Positions 16,127 through 24,430 of a DNA stretch of 64,000 bases are shown here, piece after piece. The DNA comes from Acetatifactor sp. (GTDB taxonomy: Bacteria; Bacillota; Clostridia; Lachnospirales; Lachnospiraceae), in the NCBI GenBank assembly GCA_016290775.1, contig JAEEVF010000003.1:124001-188000 (forward strand). Direction: 5' to 3'. The position numbers were made by a program, and so were the translations under genes. Each line of letters opens with the position of its first letter. Position 1 is the first letter of the stretch. The notes below the pieces were generated by a model. The model searched no databases. It was not told the DNA's origin and saw nothing but the letters and a program-made list of their open reading frames with translations.

Positions 16127-17599
16127 TCACTTCGTGATCATGTCAAATACAGGCTTGCATGCAGGATAGATTGCCTTGAACTGCTGATATCTCTCCTCAT
16201 ACTTTGCAACCAATGCGGGATCGGGCTCAACAGTGTCAACGATCTTAACAACCTTTGCCGCGATCTCTTCAACGGAAGCATATTCTCCGTTTGCAACTGC
16301 TGCCAGCATTGCGCCGCCCATTGCAGGACCTTCCTCGGACTCGATCACGTCAACCTTCAGGTTCAGGATGTTCGCGATCATCTTCTTCCACAGGGGGCTC
16401 TTAGCGCCGCCGCCGCAGATCTTCGTTCTCTCAAGGTTGATGCCAAGAGACTTTGCAACCTCAAGGGAATCACGGAGTGCAAATGCAACGCCCTCGAGAA
16501 CTGCCTGGGTCATGTCTGCGCGGGTCGTGTCCATCGTCATGCCAATGAAGGTTGCCCTTGCATTGGGGTTGTTGTGAGGAGAACGCTCGCCCATCAGGTA
16601 AGGCAGGAAGTAAACGTGGTTCTCACCAAGCTTCTCGATCGCCTTCTGCTCTGCCGCATAATCCTTGGTGCCGATGATTTCATCCATCCACCACTTGTTA
16701 CAGGATGCAGCGCTGAGCATGCAGCCCATCAGGTGGTACTTTCCGTCCGCATGTGCGAAGGAATGCAGTGCGTTGAACTTGTCCACGCCAAAATTCTTAG
16801 AAGAAATGAAGATGGTGCCGGAGGTTCCCAGGGAAATGTTGCACATGTTGTCGCCAACGGTGCCGGTTCCCACTGCTGCTGCCGCATTGTCGCCTGCGCC
16901 TGCTGCCACGATACACGTTGCAGGGATGCCAAGCTCTGCAGCCACCTCGGGAAGTACGGTGCCAACCTTCTCATAGCTCTCATAGCACTTTGCAAGCTGG
17001 CTCTCGGAAATGCCGCAGATGTCGCACATCTCCTTGGACCACTTACGGTTCTTTACGTCAAACACAAGCATGCCGGAAGCATCGGACACGTCGGTGCAGT
17101 GCACGCCGGTCAGCTTGTAAGCGATGTAATCCTTCGGAAGCATGATCTTCTCGATCTTCGCGAAGTTCTCAGGCTCCTTGTTCTTCACCCAGAGGATCTT
17201 GGGTGCGGTAAATCCGGTAAAGGAAATGTTTGCGGTGTACTCGCTCAGCTTGTCCTTACCGATCACGTTGTTCAGATAGTCGCATTCCTCATAAGTTCTT
17301 CCGTCATTCCAAAGGATTGCCGGGCGGATCACGTTGTCATCCTTGTCCAGGATCACGAGACCATGCATCTGGCCGCCAAAGCTGATGCCGGCTACCTGCG
17401 ACTTGTCTGCATCCTTGATGAGCTCCTTGATGCCGATCACCGTCTGCTCCCACCAGTCCTCGGGCTTCTGTTCAGACCAGCCCGGATGAGGGAAGTACAG
17501 CGGATACTCCTTTGAAACGATGTTTTGGATCTTACCCTCACTGTCCATCAGCAAAAGCTTTACGGCAGAGGTACCTAAATCCACTCCAATATAAAGCAT
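16127..17599 (-). CDS. xylB: Xylulokinase
   Basis: A 490-residue FGGY-family carbohydrate kinase. The N-terminal phosphate loop is GVDLGTSAVKLLLMD, GQMHGLV near residue 78 is typical of xylulokinases, ILWNDGR follows around residue 95, and the C-terminal half has the AGAGDNAAAAVGTG and GGGAKSPLW motifs. It phosphorylates D-xylulose, feeding the pentose phosphate pathway. In this cluster it could alternatively phosphorylate L-ribulose, since no araB or araD is visible here. Start ATG 17599 has a GGAGG site. The gene is the first of the isomerase/DUF4867 group, and the hairpin at 17629-17652 lies in its leader. Confidence 0.92.
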   Translation of the reverse strand: MLYIGVDLGTSAVKLLLMDSEGKIQNIVSKEYPLYFPHPGWSEQKPEDWWEQTVIGIKELIKDADKSQVAGISFGGQMHGLVILDKDDNVIRPAILWNDGRTYEECDYLNNVIGKDKLSEYTANISFTGFTAPKILWVKNKEPENFAKIEKIMLPKDYIAYKLTGVHCTDVSDASGMLVFDVKNRKWSKEMCDICGISESQLAKCYESYEKVGTVLPEVAAELGIPATCIVAAGAGDNAAAAVGTGTVGDNMCNISLGTSGTIFISSKNFGVDKFNALHSFAHADGKYHLMGCMLSAASCNKWWMDEIIGTKDYAAEQKAIEKLGENHVYFLPYLMGERSPHNNPNARATFIGMTMDTTRADMTQAVLEGVAFALRDSLEVAKSLGINLERTKICGGGAKSPLWKKMIANILNLKVDVIESEEGPAMGGAMLAAVANGEYASVEEIAAKVVKIVDTVEPDPALVAKYEERYQQFKAIYPACKPVFDMITK

Positions 17600-18036
17600 A
17601 CCTTCCTCCTTCTCCTCCGCCTTAAAAGGCCCCGATCGATTTCCATCGGGGCACCCAAAAACGGAAACTATTAGTCAATAACATTATAGGTTTATTCTGT
17701 CAAAAACACAAGGATTTTCTTGCTGTGGATAACATAAATGTTGCGAAAAGGGAAAATGACACTTATCCACTTTTTTTGTGGATAACGCGTCATTTTTTGT
17801 GGATTACTTATGAGCATTATATTGGTAAGAATAAAGTTATCCACAACATGAAAAACTTTTCCCGACACCCTTGTCAGACCCAATATCTTGTATTATAATA
17901 AGGCTGGTGTCAACTAAATCTAGGGTTTTCATTCAGAAAAACCTTCAAAAAAAAACATCGAAAACAACACGCGTGATGGGTTGTTCGTCACTTTTCCCAA
18001 AACACGTTGTCAGATAAGCTTTCCGGGAGATCATCC
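17600..18036. other. Divergent intergenic region with hairpins
   Basis: This 437-bp gap separates xylulokinase from the tocopherol-cyclase-like gene and holds no convincing gene. It contains a GCCCCGAT/ATCGGGGC hairpin (17629-17652) in the xylulokinase leader, a minus-strand TATAAT near 17683, and the DnaA-box cluster listed separately. The part from 17660 to 17960 is strikingly AT-rich compared with its surroundings. Confidence 0.6.
17724..17845. promoter_or_regulatory. Cluster of five DnaA-box sequences
   Basis: Matches to the DnaA box TTATCCACA, on either strand, are at 17724-17732 (perfect), 17763-17771 (8 of 9), 17777-17785 (perfect), 17798-17806 (8 of 9) and 17837-17845 (perfect). The second and third form the arms of a hairpin (17755-17794) whose outer arms are AATGAC and GTCATT. 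Such clusters away from oriC can titrate DnaA or let DnaA control nearby genes. No dnaA, dnaN or other origin genes are present, so this is not called as the origin. Confidence 0.7.
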
Positions 18037-19170
18037 ATGAACCGTTCTGATCTTGACAGAAATGCATATATGCTATGCGGACCGCTTGCAAAGCGGGGGT
18101 ACCTTCGCTGGTGGCATTCCTTCACCGGCACGTCCCTTGCGACTGGTGAGGTTCGCACTTTTTTTGTGGAATATCTGATCCTGAATCCCGTTCCCGGAAA
18201 GAAGAAGAAAGGCGAAGCCGCAGTACCCTCCTATGTCAGGGTCAGCGGAGGCGCGTTCCCCACTGATGAGGCACCGGGCCTTCAGATCTGCGACTACTTC
18301 CCCATCCGCGTTGCAAAGTTTGCAAAAAAACCGTTGTATTTCCAGGTGGATGACAATGTCCTCAAGGAAAACCGGATCACCGGCAGAATTGACGTTACCC
18401 CCAAGGAAGCGGATTTGTCCGTTTCCTTCACCCAGACCGGAAGCATGGACTGGGATCTTGAGATCTACAAGAGCATTGCGTGTCACACGGGGGTTCTTTC
18501 ATCACCCTTGCTCTGCGCACTGAATGCCCTCGACAGCTTTTGGCACGGCGAAGGCATTAAGACGCACTACCGCGGCAAGGTGACCCTGAACGAAGAAGAA
18601 TTTGACGTGAACTCAGATGCCTGCAACGGCTATGCCGACAAGCACTGGGGGCGTGATTTCAATAATCCCTGGCTCCAGCTTGCGTCCAGCAACCTTGTGA
18701 GCGAACGCACCGGCAAGCTCTTAAAGCATTCCGCGCTGGCCATTGACGGGTGCTGTCCGAGGTTTTTGTTCTTCCGCCTAAAGCCAAGGATGCTCTTGCA
18801 GCTCACCTACACCGGTGAGGACTTTTGCTTTTCCTTTGCAAGGCCCTTTAGCATGTCCCGCTTAAAATGGGGCACCAAGGAGCGGCGCGATTCCTTCACC
18901 TGGCACGTCAAGGCGCAAAACCGCACCGCCATGTTAAAGCTCACCATACAGTCGCCCAAAAGCAGGATGATGCCGCTTTATTACGACCGTCCGGAGCCCG
19001 ATGCGGACGGGGTTATGGCTCCGCCCAGGCTCTATGTCGGCGCGGAGGGCCACGGTACCATCGATCTCTACCGCATCACGCCGCAAGGACCTGTCTTGCT
19101 TGACACGCTGGACGTCCAAAATGCCCTTTGTGAAATCGAAAAACCTTCCAAAGCAGCCTCCGCACGCTGA
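18037..19170 (+). CDS. Tocopherol-cyclase-like lipocalin-fold protein
   Basis: A 377-residue protein with no signal peptide. The region NGYADKHWGRDF at about residues 198-209, followed by PWLQLAS, matches the hallmark of the tocopherol cyclase/CrtC-like beta-barrel families, which bind hydrophobic ligands; the early RGYLRWWHSF segment fits the same fold. Bacterial members of this type in Firmicutes have no known activity. The frame can begin at a TTG at 18007, but ATG 18037 has a GGGAGA site and is preferred. It is 103 bp upstream of aroA on the same strand and could share a transcript. Its ligand and reaction are unknown. Confidence 0.68.
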   Translation: MNRSDLDRNAYMLCGPLAKRGYLRWWHSFTGTSLATGEVRTFFVEYLILNPVPGKKKKGEAAVPSYVRVSGGAFPTDEAPGLQICDYFPIRVAKFAKKPLYFQVDDNVLKENRITGRIDVTPKEADLSVSFTQTGSMDWDLEIYKSIACHTGVLSSPLLCALNALDSFWHGEGIKTHYRGKVTLNEEEFDVNSDACNGYADKHWGRDFNNPWLQLASSNLVSERTGKLLKHSALAIDGCCPRFLFFRLKPRMLLQLTYTGEDFCFSFARPFSMSRLKWGTKERRDSFTWHVKAQNRTAMLKLTIQSPKSRMMPLYYDRPEPDADGVMAPPRLYVGAEGHGTIDLYRITPQGPVLLDTLDVQNALCEIEKPSKAASAR

Positions 19171-19273
19171 TGCGAAGGCTGTTTCCGAAATTGCCGCATG
19201 CGACGGAACAAAAAGTAGTTCCGAAAATGCCGCCCGATATGACAACCAACCAGAAAACCCAAAGGAGAAACCC

Positions 19274-20605
19274 ATGAATTTCCCCAAAACTTATCCTGTA
19301 CCCTGCGTGACAAAGCGTCCTTTTTCCTTTGAAGGGCCCCTTCGGGTCACCGTTCCCGGTTCTAAAAGCATCACGAACCGCGCACTCCTTCTTGCCGTCC
19401 TGGCAAACGGGACTTCGACCCTGCGCGGCGCTTTGTTTTCCGATGATTCCAGACATTTCCTTTCCTGCGTCAAGTCCCTTGGCTTTGAGGCGGAAAGCGA
19501 CGAAGCGCTTGCCACGGTCCGCGTGACGGGCATTGGCGGCTCCATCCCGAAATCCGAAGCCTCCCTTTACGTTGGCAGCGCAGGCACGGCAGCAAGATTC
19601 CTTACGGCCCTTCTTGGCGTTTCCCATGGCACCTTTTTCCTGGACGCGTCCGAGCAGATGCGTAAGCGCCCCATGGCGCCGCTCCTTCGCAGCATTGAGT
19701 CCCTCGGCTGCGACGTGGCCTGCGAGGAAGAGATCGACTGCTTTCCTTTTACCCTCCGCTCCCATGGATTTGAAAAATCCGACGTGACTGTCAATGTCGA
19801 TCAAAGCAGCCAATTTCTGAGTGCCCTGCTCATCTCCTCCTGCCTTTCGCCCAAGGATTTCACGACCCAGGCAGTCGGCAGCCATGGCATGGCCTATGTC
19901 GACATGACCCGCAAAATGATGGAACAGTTTGGCGTGAAGGCTGACGTTCTGGAAGAAACAAGCACTCTTCGACGCTTCTTGACGCGTGCAGGGCAAAAGT
20001 ACGTCCCTTTGGACTATCAGATCGAACCCGATGCTTCTGGCGCGGCATATTTCTACGCCCTATGTCCCCTGCTTGGCGTTCCCGTACAAGTGGCGAACGT
20101 CCACATGGAGTCCCTCCAGGGCGACGTGGAATTTCTTCGCATCTTAGAGCGCATTGGCTGCACGCTTTGTGACCTCCCGGACGGCGTTCTGCTCACCCCT
20201 CCGAAGGCAGGCACGTACCCCGGGATCACGGTGGACATGCATGCCTGCTCCGACCAGGCCATCACCATGGCGGCTTTGGCGCCCTTCGCGCAAGGCCCCA
20301 CAACCATTACGGGCATCGGTCACATTCGCTTCCAGGAGAGCGATCGTATTGCCGCGATCCAGACGGAGCTTACGAAGATGGGCATACGCTGCGAAGCGAC
20401 TGACGACTCCGTCACCATATGGCCCGGCACGCCAAAGCCCAGCCTCGTAAACACCTATGACGACCATCGCATGGCCATGGGCTTTACCCTGATCGGCCTT
20501 CGCGCGGAGGGCATTGTCATCGACAATCCCGCCTGCTGCAAAAAAACCTTTGAGAATTATTACGAAGTCTTAGAAAAGGTGCTTTGCAATTTGGCCAGCT
20601 TGTGA
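19274..20605 (+). CDS. aroA: 3-phosphoshikimate 1-carboxyvinyltransferase (EPSP synthase)
   Basis: A 443-residue enzyme of the shikimate pathway that joins shikimate 3-phosphate to phosphoenolpyruvate. Motifs seen are PGSKSITNRALLLA near residue 25, GSAGTAARFLTALL near residue 97, the QESDRI loop near residue 350, and DDHRMAMGF near residue 395, all of which line the active site. ATG 19274 is used because an AAAGGAGA site precedes it; the upstream open frame lies over the tocopherol-cyclase-like gene. It stands away from any aro cluster, following that gene by 103 bp, and the arcC promoter begins inside its last codons. Confidence 0.95.
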   Translation: MNFPKTYPVPCVTKRPFSFEGPLRVTVPGSKSITNRALLLAVLANGTSTLRGALFSDDSRHFLSCVKSLGFEAESDEALATVRVTGIGGSIPKSEASLYVGSAGTAARFLTALLGVSHGTFFLDASEQMRKRPMAPLLRSIESLGCDVACEEEIDCFPFTLRSHGFEKSDVTVNVDQSSQFLSALLISSCLSPKDFTTQAVGSHGMAYVDMTRKMMEQFGVKADVLEETSTLRRFLTRAGQKYVPLDYQIEPDASGAAYFYALCPLLGVPVQVANVHMESLQGDVEFLRILERIGCTLCDLPDGVLLTPPKAGTYPGITVDMHACSDQAITMAALAPFAQGPTTITGIGHIRFQESDRIAAIQTELTKMGIRCEATDDSVTIWPGTPKPSLVNTYDDHRMAMGFTLIGLRAEGIVIDNPACCKKTFENYYEVLEKVLCNLASL

Positions 20606-20611
20606 TACACT
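20583..20611 (+). promoter_or_regulatory. Probable promoter of the carbamate kinase gene
   Basis: TTTGCA (20583-20588) and TACACT (20606-20611) are 17 bp apart and overlap the aroA 3' end, so the kinase can be transcribed separately from aroA. Confidence 0.5.
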
Positions 20612-20659
20612 GATAAGGTATTCCAAACGCTTTTATTCCAGAGCAAAAAGGAGAATCGT

Positions 20660-21595
20660 ATGAGCAAGAAAAAGGTCGTTGTTTCCCTTGGGCATGACGC
20701 CCTCGGCAATACCACGTTGGAACAGCAAAGCGCCGTAAGAAAGACCGCAAAGGCCCTAGCAGACCTTGTTGAGGCGGATTATCAGCTGACGATCACCCAC
20801 TCGAACGGTCCGCAGGTCAGCATGATCCACAAGGCCATGACGGAGCTTCGAAGAGTATATATCGACTATACTCCTGCCCCCATGTGTGTGTGCTCGGCCA
20901 TGAGCCAGGGCTATGTTGGTTATGACATCCAGAACAACCTTCGCTCCGAGCTTTTGTCCAGAGGCATCGCAAGGCCTGTCAGCACAATTCTGACACAGGT
21001 GACGGTGGATCCCTATGACGAAGCCTTCTATGCACCCACCAAGGTGATCGGACGCTTCATGTCAAAGGAAGATGCTGAGGTCGAGGTCAAAAAAGGCAAT
21101 TACGTAAAAGAATATCCCGGGCAAGGCTTCCGCCGCGTCGTGGCAGCTCCCAAGCCCATTGACATTGTGGAACTCGAGACGATCCGCACCCTCGTTGCGG
21201 CAGATCAGATTGTCATCGCCTGCGGTGGCGGCGGCATTCCCGTGATCGAGCAAAAGCACATCCTGAAGGGCGCGTCCGCCGTGATCGAAAAGGATGCCAT
21301 TGCCGGAAAGCTGGCAGCAGACCTTGCAACCGACGAACTCATCATCCTGACAGGCGTGGAATGTGTCTATACGGACTTTGGCAAAGACACTCAGGCACCC
21401 ATCGGCTCCATGAACCTTGAGACCGCAAAGAAGCTGATCGCTGAAGGCCAATTCGAGGAAGGCACCATGCTTCCGAAGATCGAAGCAGCCATCACCTACC
21501 TCGAGAAGGTTCCCACCGGCAAAGTGCTGATCACGGATCAGGAGCATGTTGCAGACGCCATCCGCGGCAAGGCAGGCACCATCATTACGGCATAA
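20660..21595 (+). CDS. arcC: Carbamate kinase
   Basis: A 311-residue amino-acid-kinase-fold enzyme, the usual length. It makes ATP and carbamate from carbamoyl phosphate and ADP. Typical segments are THSNGPQVSMI near residue 46, CGGGGIPVI near residue 189, EKDAIAGKLA near residue 212 and LTGVECVYTDF near residue 232. The N-terminal loop reads SLGHDALGNT where most carbamate kinases have ALGGNALGNT, an exchange in the phosphate/carbamate loop. ATG 20660 has an AAAAGGAGA site. No arginine deiminase or ornithine carbamoyltransferase gene is nearby, so its pathway partners lie elsewhere; purine or agmatine catabolism are alternatives to arginine. Confidence 0.9.
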   Translation: MSKKKVVVSLGHDALGNTTLEQQSAVRKTAKALADLVEADYQLTITHSNGPQVSMIHKAMTELRRVYIDYTPAPMCVCSAMSQGYVGYDIQNNLRSELLSRGIARPVSTILTQVTVDPYDEAFYAPTKVIGRFMSKEDAEVEVKKGNYVKEYPGQGFRRVVAAPKPIDIVELETIRTLVAADQIVIACGGGGIPVIEQKHILKGASAVIEKDAIAGKLAADLATDELIILTGVECVYTDFGKDTQAPIGSMNLETAKKLIAEGQFEEGTMLPKIEAAITYLEKVPTGKVLITDQEHVADAIRGKAGTIITA

Positions 21596-21683
21596 ATCAC
21601 ATTCCGTGCCCACCCCGTGCAAAGGAACCAAACACCACGGTCCGCATGCCAGCAATCAAAGCACCAAACATGCAAAGAAAAAC

Positions 21684-21722
21684 GCCCTGCAAGGAGTTCC
21701 AAACTCCTGCAGGGCATTTTGT
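21684..21722. terminator. Bidirectional terminator between arcC and the NlpC/P60 gene
   Basis: GCCCTGCAGGAG-type arms (with one bulged A) pair across a short loop at 21684-21715 and are followed by TTTTGTTTG on the plus strand. The convergent genes end on either side. Confidence 0.85.
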
Positions 21723-21766
21723 TTGTCTTGTTGTTTCAAGCATTCCGCAAAAGACGCGGCGGGTAC

Positions 21767-23035
21767 CTACTGTATGATCCTTCTGATGGTGAGGATCGTG
21801 CGGTACTTCGCATCGCTCACCTTGATGCCGCCCTGGGGATAGGGCTTGGAATTGCTGGCGTGCACGATCTTTCCGCCGCCGATGTACAGGGCCACGTGAC
21901 CGCTGTAGCAAATAATGTCGCCAGGCTCAATATTGTCATAGTTCACGGCAACGCCTTCCTTTTTCTGCGTCTCCGAGGATCTGGAGATGGTATAGCCAAA
22001 CTGCTCATAGACCTTCTTCGTGAAACCGGAGCAATCGATGCCGTCCGTAAAGCTGTATCCTGCATGCTTGTAGGGATTTCCCACATACTGCAATGCATAC
22101 TTCGCGACCTTTTTCCCCAGGTCACTTCCGCTTGCCGCATCCACGATGGCGGTATAATCATTGTCAGCGATCGTCATGTTCTCGATCGCCTTCTTTTTCT
22201 TTTCTGCATCCTCGAGCTTTTTGAGTTCCCTCTGCTCCTGCTGGATTTTTGTTTTGGCTACGTTCGCTTCCTGTTTTGCCTTCTTGATCTCGTTATCAAA
22301 TTCAGCGCTTTCCTGCTTGCGCACCGCAAGTGCCGCATCCAGTTCTTCCTTTTGCTCGCTCAGCTCCTTCTTTGCAAGCTCTAAGGCCGTCTTCTCTTCC
22401 TCGAAGGTTGCTTTCTGCGCCTGAAGCTCTTTCTTTTCTTCCTCCAACTGGTTCCAAAGCTCCAAGGTCCTCTTCTTGGCCGCCTCATAGCTCTTTAGCG
22501 TGTCATTGTCGTAGGTGTAGAGCTGCTCCGCGTAATCAAGGCGATTCAGGAGATTTCCAAACCCGGCGCCGCGCAGGATCATCGTCAAAAACGAAGAACT
22601 TCCGGTCTCGTAGATCCTTCTCGCCCGGACCTCCATGTCCTCCTTCTGCTGCTCCTCCCGGGCCTTGGCGGCGTAATATTCCTGCTCCGTCTTGTCCACC
22701 TCGTCCTGCTTTGCCTCGATCTCCTTTTGCTTGTCAGCGATCTCCGCTTCCTTCTCGGTGATCTCATCCTCCTTGAGAGCGATGCAGGTCATGGTATTGA
22801 TGATCTCGGCGTTCAGGTCGTCGATCAGCTCCTCGATCAGGCTTTGCTTGTCCTGTAGTTCCGCCGTCTTTTTGTTTGCCTTATTGAGCTCCTCCTGGTG
22901 CTGCTTGATCTGCTCCTGGAGCTCCTTGATGCTTGATGCATGCGACACAGACGCCGCAAACGGGCACAAAATCCCGATCGCAAACGCCAGGCACAGACCA
23001 CCGATCAGTTTCCTAACGGCTCCCTCTTTTCGCAT
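21767..23035 (-). CDS. Secreted coiled-coil NlpC/P60 peptidoglycan hydrolase
   Basis: A 422-residue cell-wall enzyme. Residues 1-33 are a signal peptide ending near SHASS. Residues 35-290 are a long charged Glu/Lys/Gln-rich coiled coil similar to PcsB/CwlO proteins, which are held and activated by FtsEX. Residues 305-422 are the NlpC/P60 domain with catalytic C335 in DCSGF, H380 in SGHVALY and H392 in KIVHAS. It should cut peptide stems, probably gamma-D-glutamyl-diamino acid bonds. It is downstream of the FKBP lipoprotein gene by 60 bp on the same strand, and both may be secreted from one transcript. A GGAGCG site lies before ATG 23035. Confidence 0.9.
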   Translation of the reverse strand: MRKEGAVRKLIGGLCLAFAIGILCPFAASVSHASSIKELQEQIKQHQEELNKANKKTAELQDKQSLIEELIDDLNAEIINTMTCIALKEDEITEKEAEIADKQKEIEAKQDEVDKTEQEYYAAKAREEQQKEDMEVRARRIYETGSSSFLTMILRGAGFGNLLNRLDYAEQLYTYDNDTLKSYEAAKKRTLELWNQLEEEKKELQAQKATFEEEKTALELAKKELSEQKEELDAALAVRKQESAEFDNEIKKAKQEANVAKTKIQQEQRELKKLEDAEKKKKAIENMTIADNDYTAIVDAASGSDLGKKVAKYALQYVGNPYKHAGYSFTDGIDCSGFTKKVYEQFGYTISRSSETQKKEGVAVNYDNIEPGDIICYSGHVALYIGGGKIVHASNSKPYPQGGIKVSDAKYRTILTIRRIIQ

Positions 23036-23095
23036 TCAACACGCTCCTTTGGTTTATTTCACAAGCACTCCAGGCTAGTTTATGCTCTCGAACGA

Positions 23096-24259
23096 TCACT
23101 CCTGCGAAGCCAGGTCAATGATAAAGCCAAAGCCCTGCTCGTAATTGTAATCCTGACGGAAGTCCTCTCTGGTCGCCTCGCCGAGATACTCCTCAACGGA
23201 ACCATATCCCGCATCGCTGGCATACTTCGAAAGGATCTCCTCAAGCTCGCCGTCTGACTTCAAGGTCAGGTTCTCCTTCCTTGCAACGGCCTGCATTGCC
23301 ATGTCCCTGCGGGTCGCAAGGTCAGCATAGTCCTTCGCAAAGCTTTCCAGATCAGCACCGCCGTAATACTCCTGCACAAGTTCATCCGGGTTCAGTCCAT
23401 ACTGGAACGCCGCCGTGATGAAATAATTTCTCACCTGGCTGTAGTAATAATCCGACCACTCCGCGGGGATCTCCTTGAACTCCACGTAGTTCGTAACGAA
23501 GGTGTCCATGATCTCCTCTTCGTAGTCCTCCTGGGTTTCCGACTGCGAGTACATTACAAGATAATCATAAATATACTGGCGAAGGTCCTCCACGGTCTCA
23601 ATCTCAGGGATGATGCCCTTCACTGCCTCATCGAGCCTCTCCTCAGGGATGATGCTGTTCACCGTTACCGTAAAGATCACCGTCTGACCTGCAAGCTCTT
23701 CGGACTTATATTGCTCAGGGAAGGTCAGAGTCAGATCCACCGTTTCCCCGGGCATCACGCCGATCAGGCCGTCCTCAAAACCGTCGATAAACTCGCCGGA
23801 ACCGATGGTCAGCGTCGCATCCTCTGCAGTGCCGCCGTCAAAGGCCACGCCGTCCTTCTTGCCGCAGTAATCGATCTTCACGCTGTCACCAAGCGCCACC
23901 GCGCGATCCTTGATGCCAAGGTCGGACGGAAAGCTGTTTAGGTAAATCTCTTCGAAGAGGTCATTCACGTCGTCATCTGACACCTCCACGGGATCTCTTT
24001 TCACGCGGAAATCCGAATAATCCTTCAAAGTAACATACTGGTCTAAGTCAAATTCAGTGGCATATTTTCTGACAATCTGGATCAGCTCGGGCTCGCTGGC
24101 TTCGGTTCCGGAAGCTTCGCCTGAAGCCGCCTGGGATCCCTCGTTCACGATGGAAACGCCCGTATCCTTGGATTTTTGATTGTCGCACCCTGTGAAAACG
24201 CCACACAGCGCCACTGCTGCGCAAACTACTGCGCATCTTAAGACAAATTGCTTTTTCAT
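23096..24259 (-). CDS. FKBP-type peptidyl-prolyl isomerase lipoprotein, trigger-factor-like
   Basis: A 387-residue lipoprotein. Residues 1-25 form a lipoprotein signal ending in FTGC, followed by a Ser/Glu/Gly linker. An FKBP domain is seen at about residues 115-210 (VALGDSVKIDYCG, GSGEFIDGFEDGLIG, FPEQY), and the remaining half is helical like the C-terminal chaperone arms of trigger factor. It probably folds exported proteins at the membrane surface. The frame allows an earlier start at 24283, but ATG 24259 is chosen because of an AGAGGAG site. A minus-strand TATAAT at 24292-24297 may be its -10. The next gene downstream encodes an exported cell-wall hydrolase, a possible client. Confidence 0.87.
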   Translation of the reverse strand: MKKQFVLRCAVVCAAVALCGVFTGCDNQKSKDTGVSIVNEGSQAASGEASGTEASEPELIQIVRKYATEFDLDQYVTLKDYSDFRVKRDPVEVSDDDVNDLFEEIYLNSFPSDLGIKDRAVALGDSVKIDYCGKKDGVAFDGGTAEDATLTIGSGEFIDGFEDGLIGVMPGETVDLTLTFPEQYKSEELAGQTVIFTVTVNSIIPEERLDEAVKGIIPEIETVEDLRQYIYDYLVMYSQSETQEDYEEEIMDTFVTNYVEFKEIPAEWSDYYYSQVRNYFITAAFQYGLNPDELVQEYYGGADLESFAKDYADLATRRDMAMQAVARKENLTLKSDGELEEILSKYASDAGYGSVEEYLGEATREDFRQDYNYEQGFGFIIDLASQE

Positions 24260-24350
24260 TGAAAACTCCTCTCTGCAGTTCATATGTGGCTATTATATCA
24301 CAAAAAAATGAAAAAATCATAAAGACACAAAAAAAACACAAAAGCAGTTG

Positions 24351-24379
24351 TTGAGAATTTGGGAAACCTGTGCTATGAT
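24351..24379 (+). promoter_or_regulatory. Promoter of the membrane-anchored unknown gene
   Basis: TTGAGA (24351-24356) and TATGAT (24374-24379) are separated by 17 bp, about 50 bp before the ATG at 24431. Confidence 0.75.
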
Positions 24380-24430
24380 GGATTGTAGTTTCAGCAAAAA
24401 GTAAATACTGAGAAGGAAAGGAAACGTCTT

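Noticed and set aside
15965-17515. A 516-codon plus-strand open frame
   Set aside because: It lies antisense to xylulokinase, is rich in Cys, His and Leu without any family pattern, and has no ribosome site.
17660-17960. Chromosomal replication origin
   Set aside because: DnaA boxes are clustered, but dnaA, dnaN, recF, gyrB, rpmH and other origin genes are missing.
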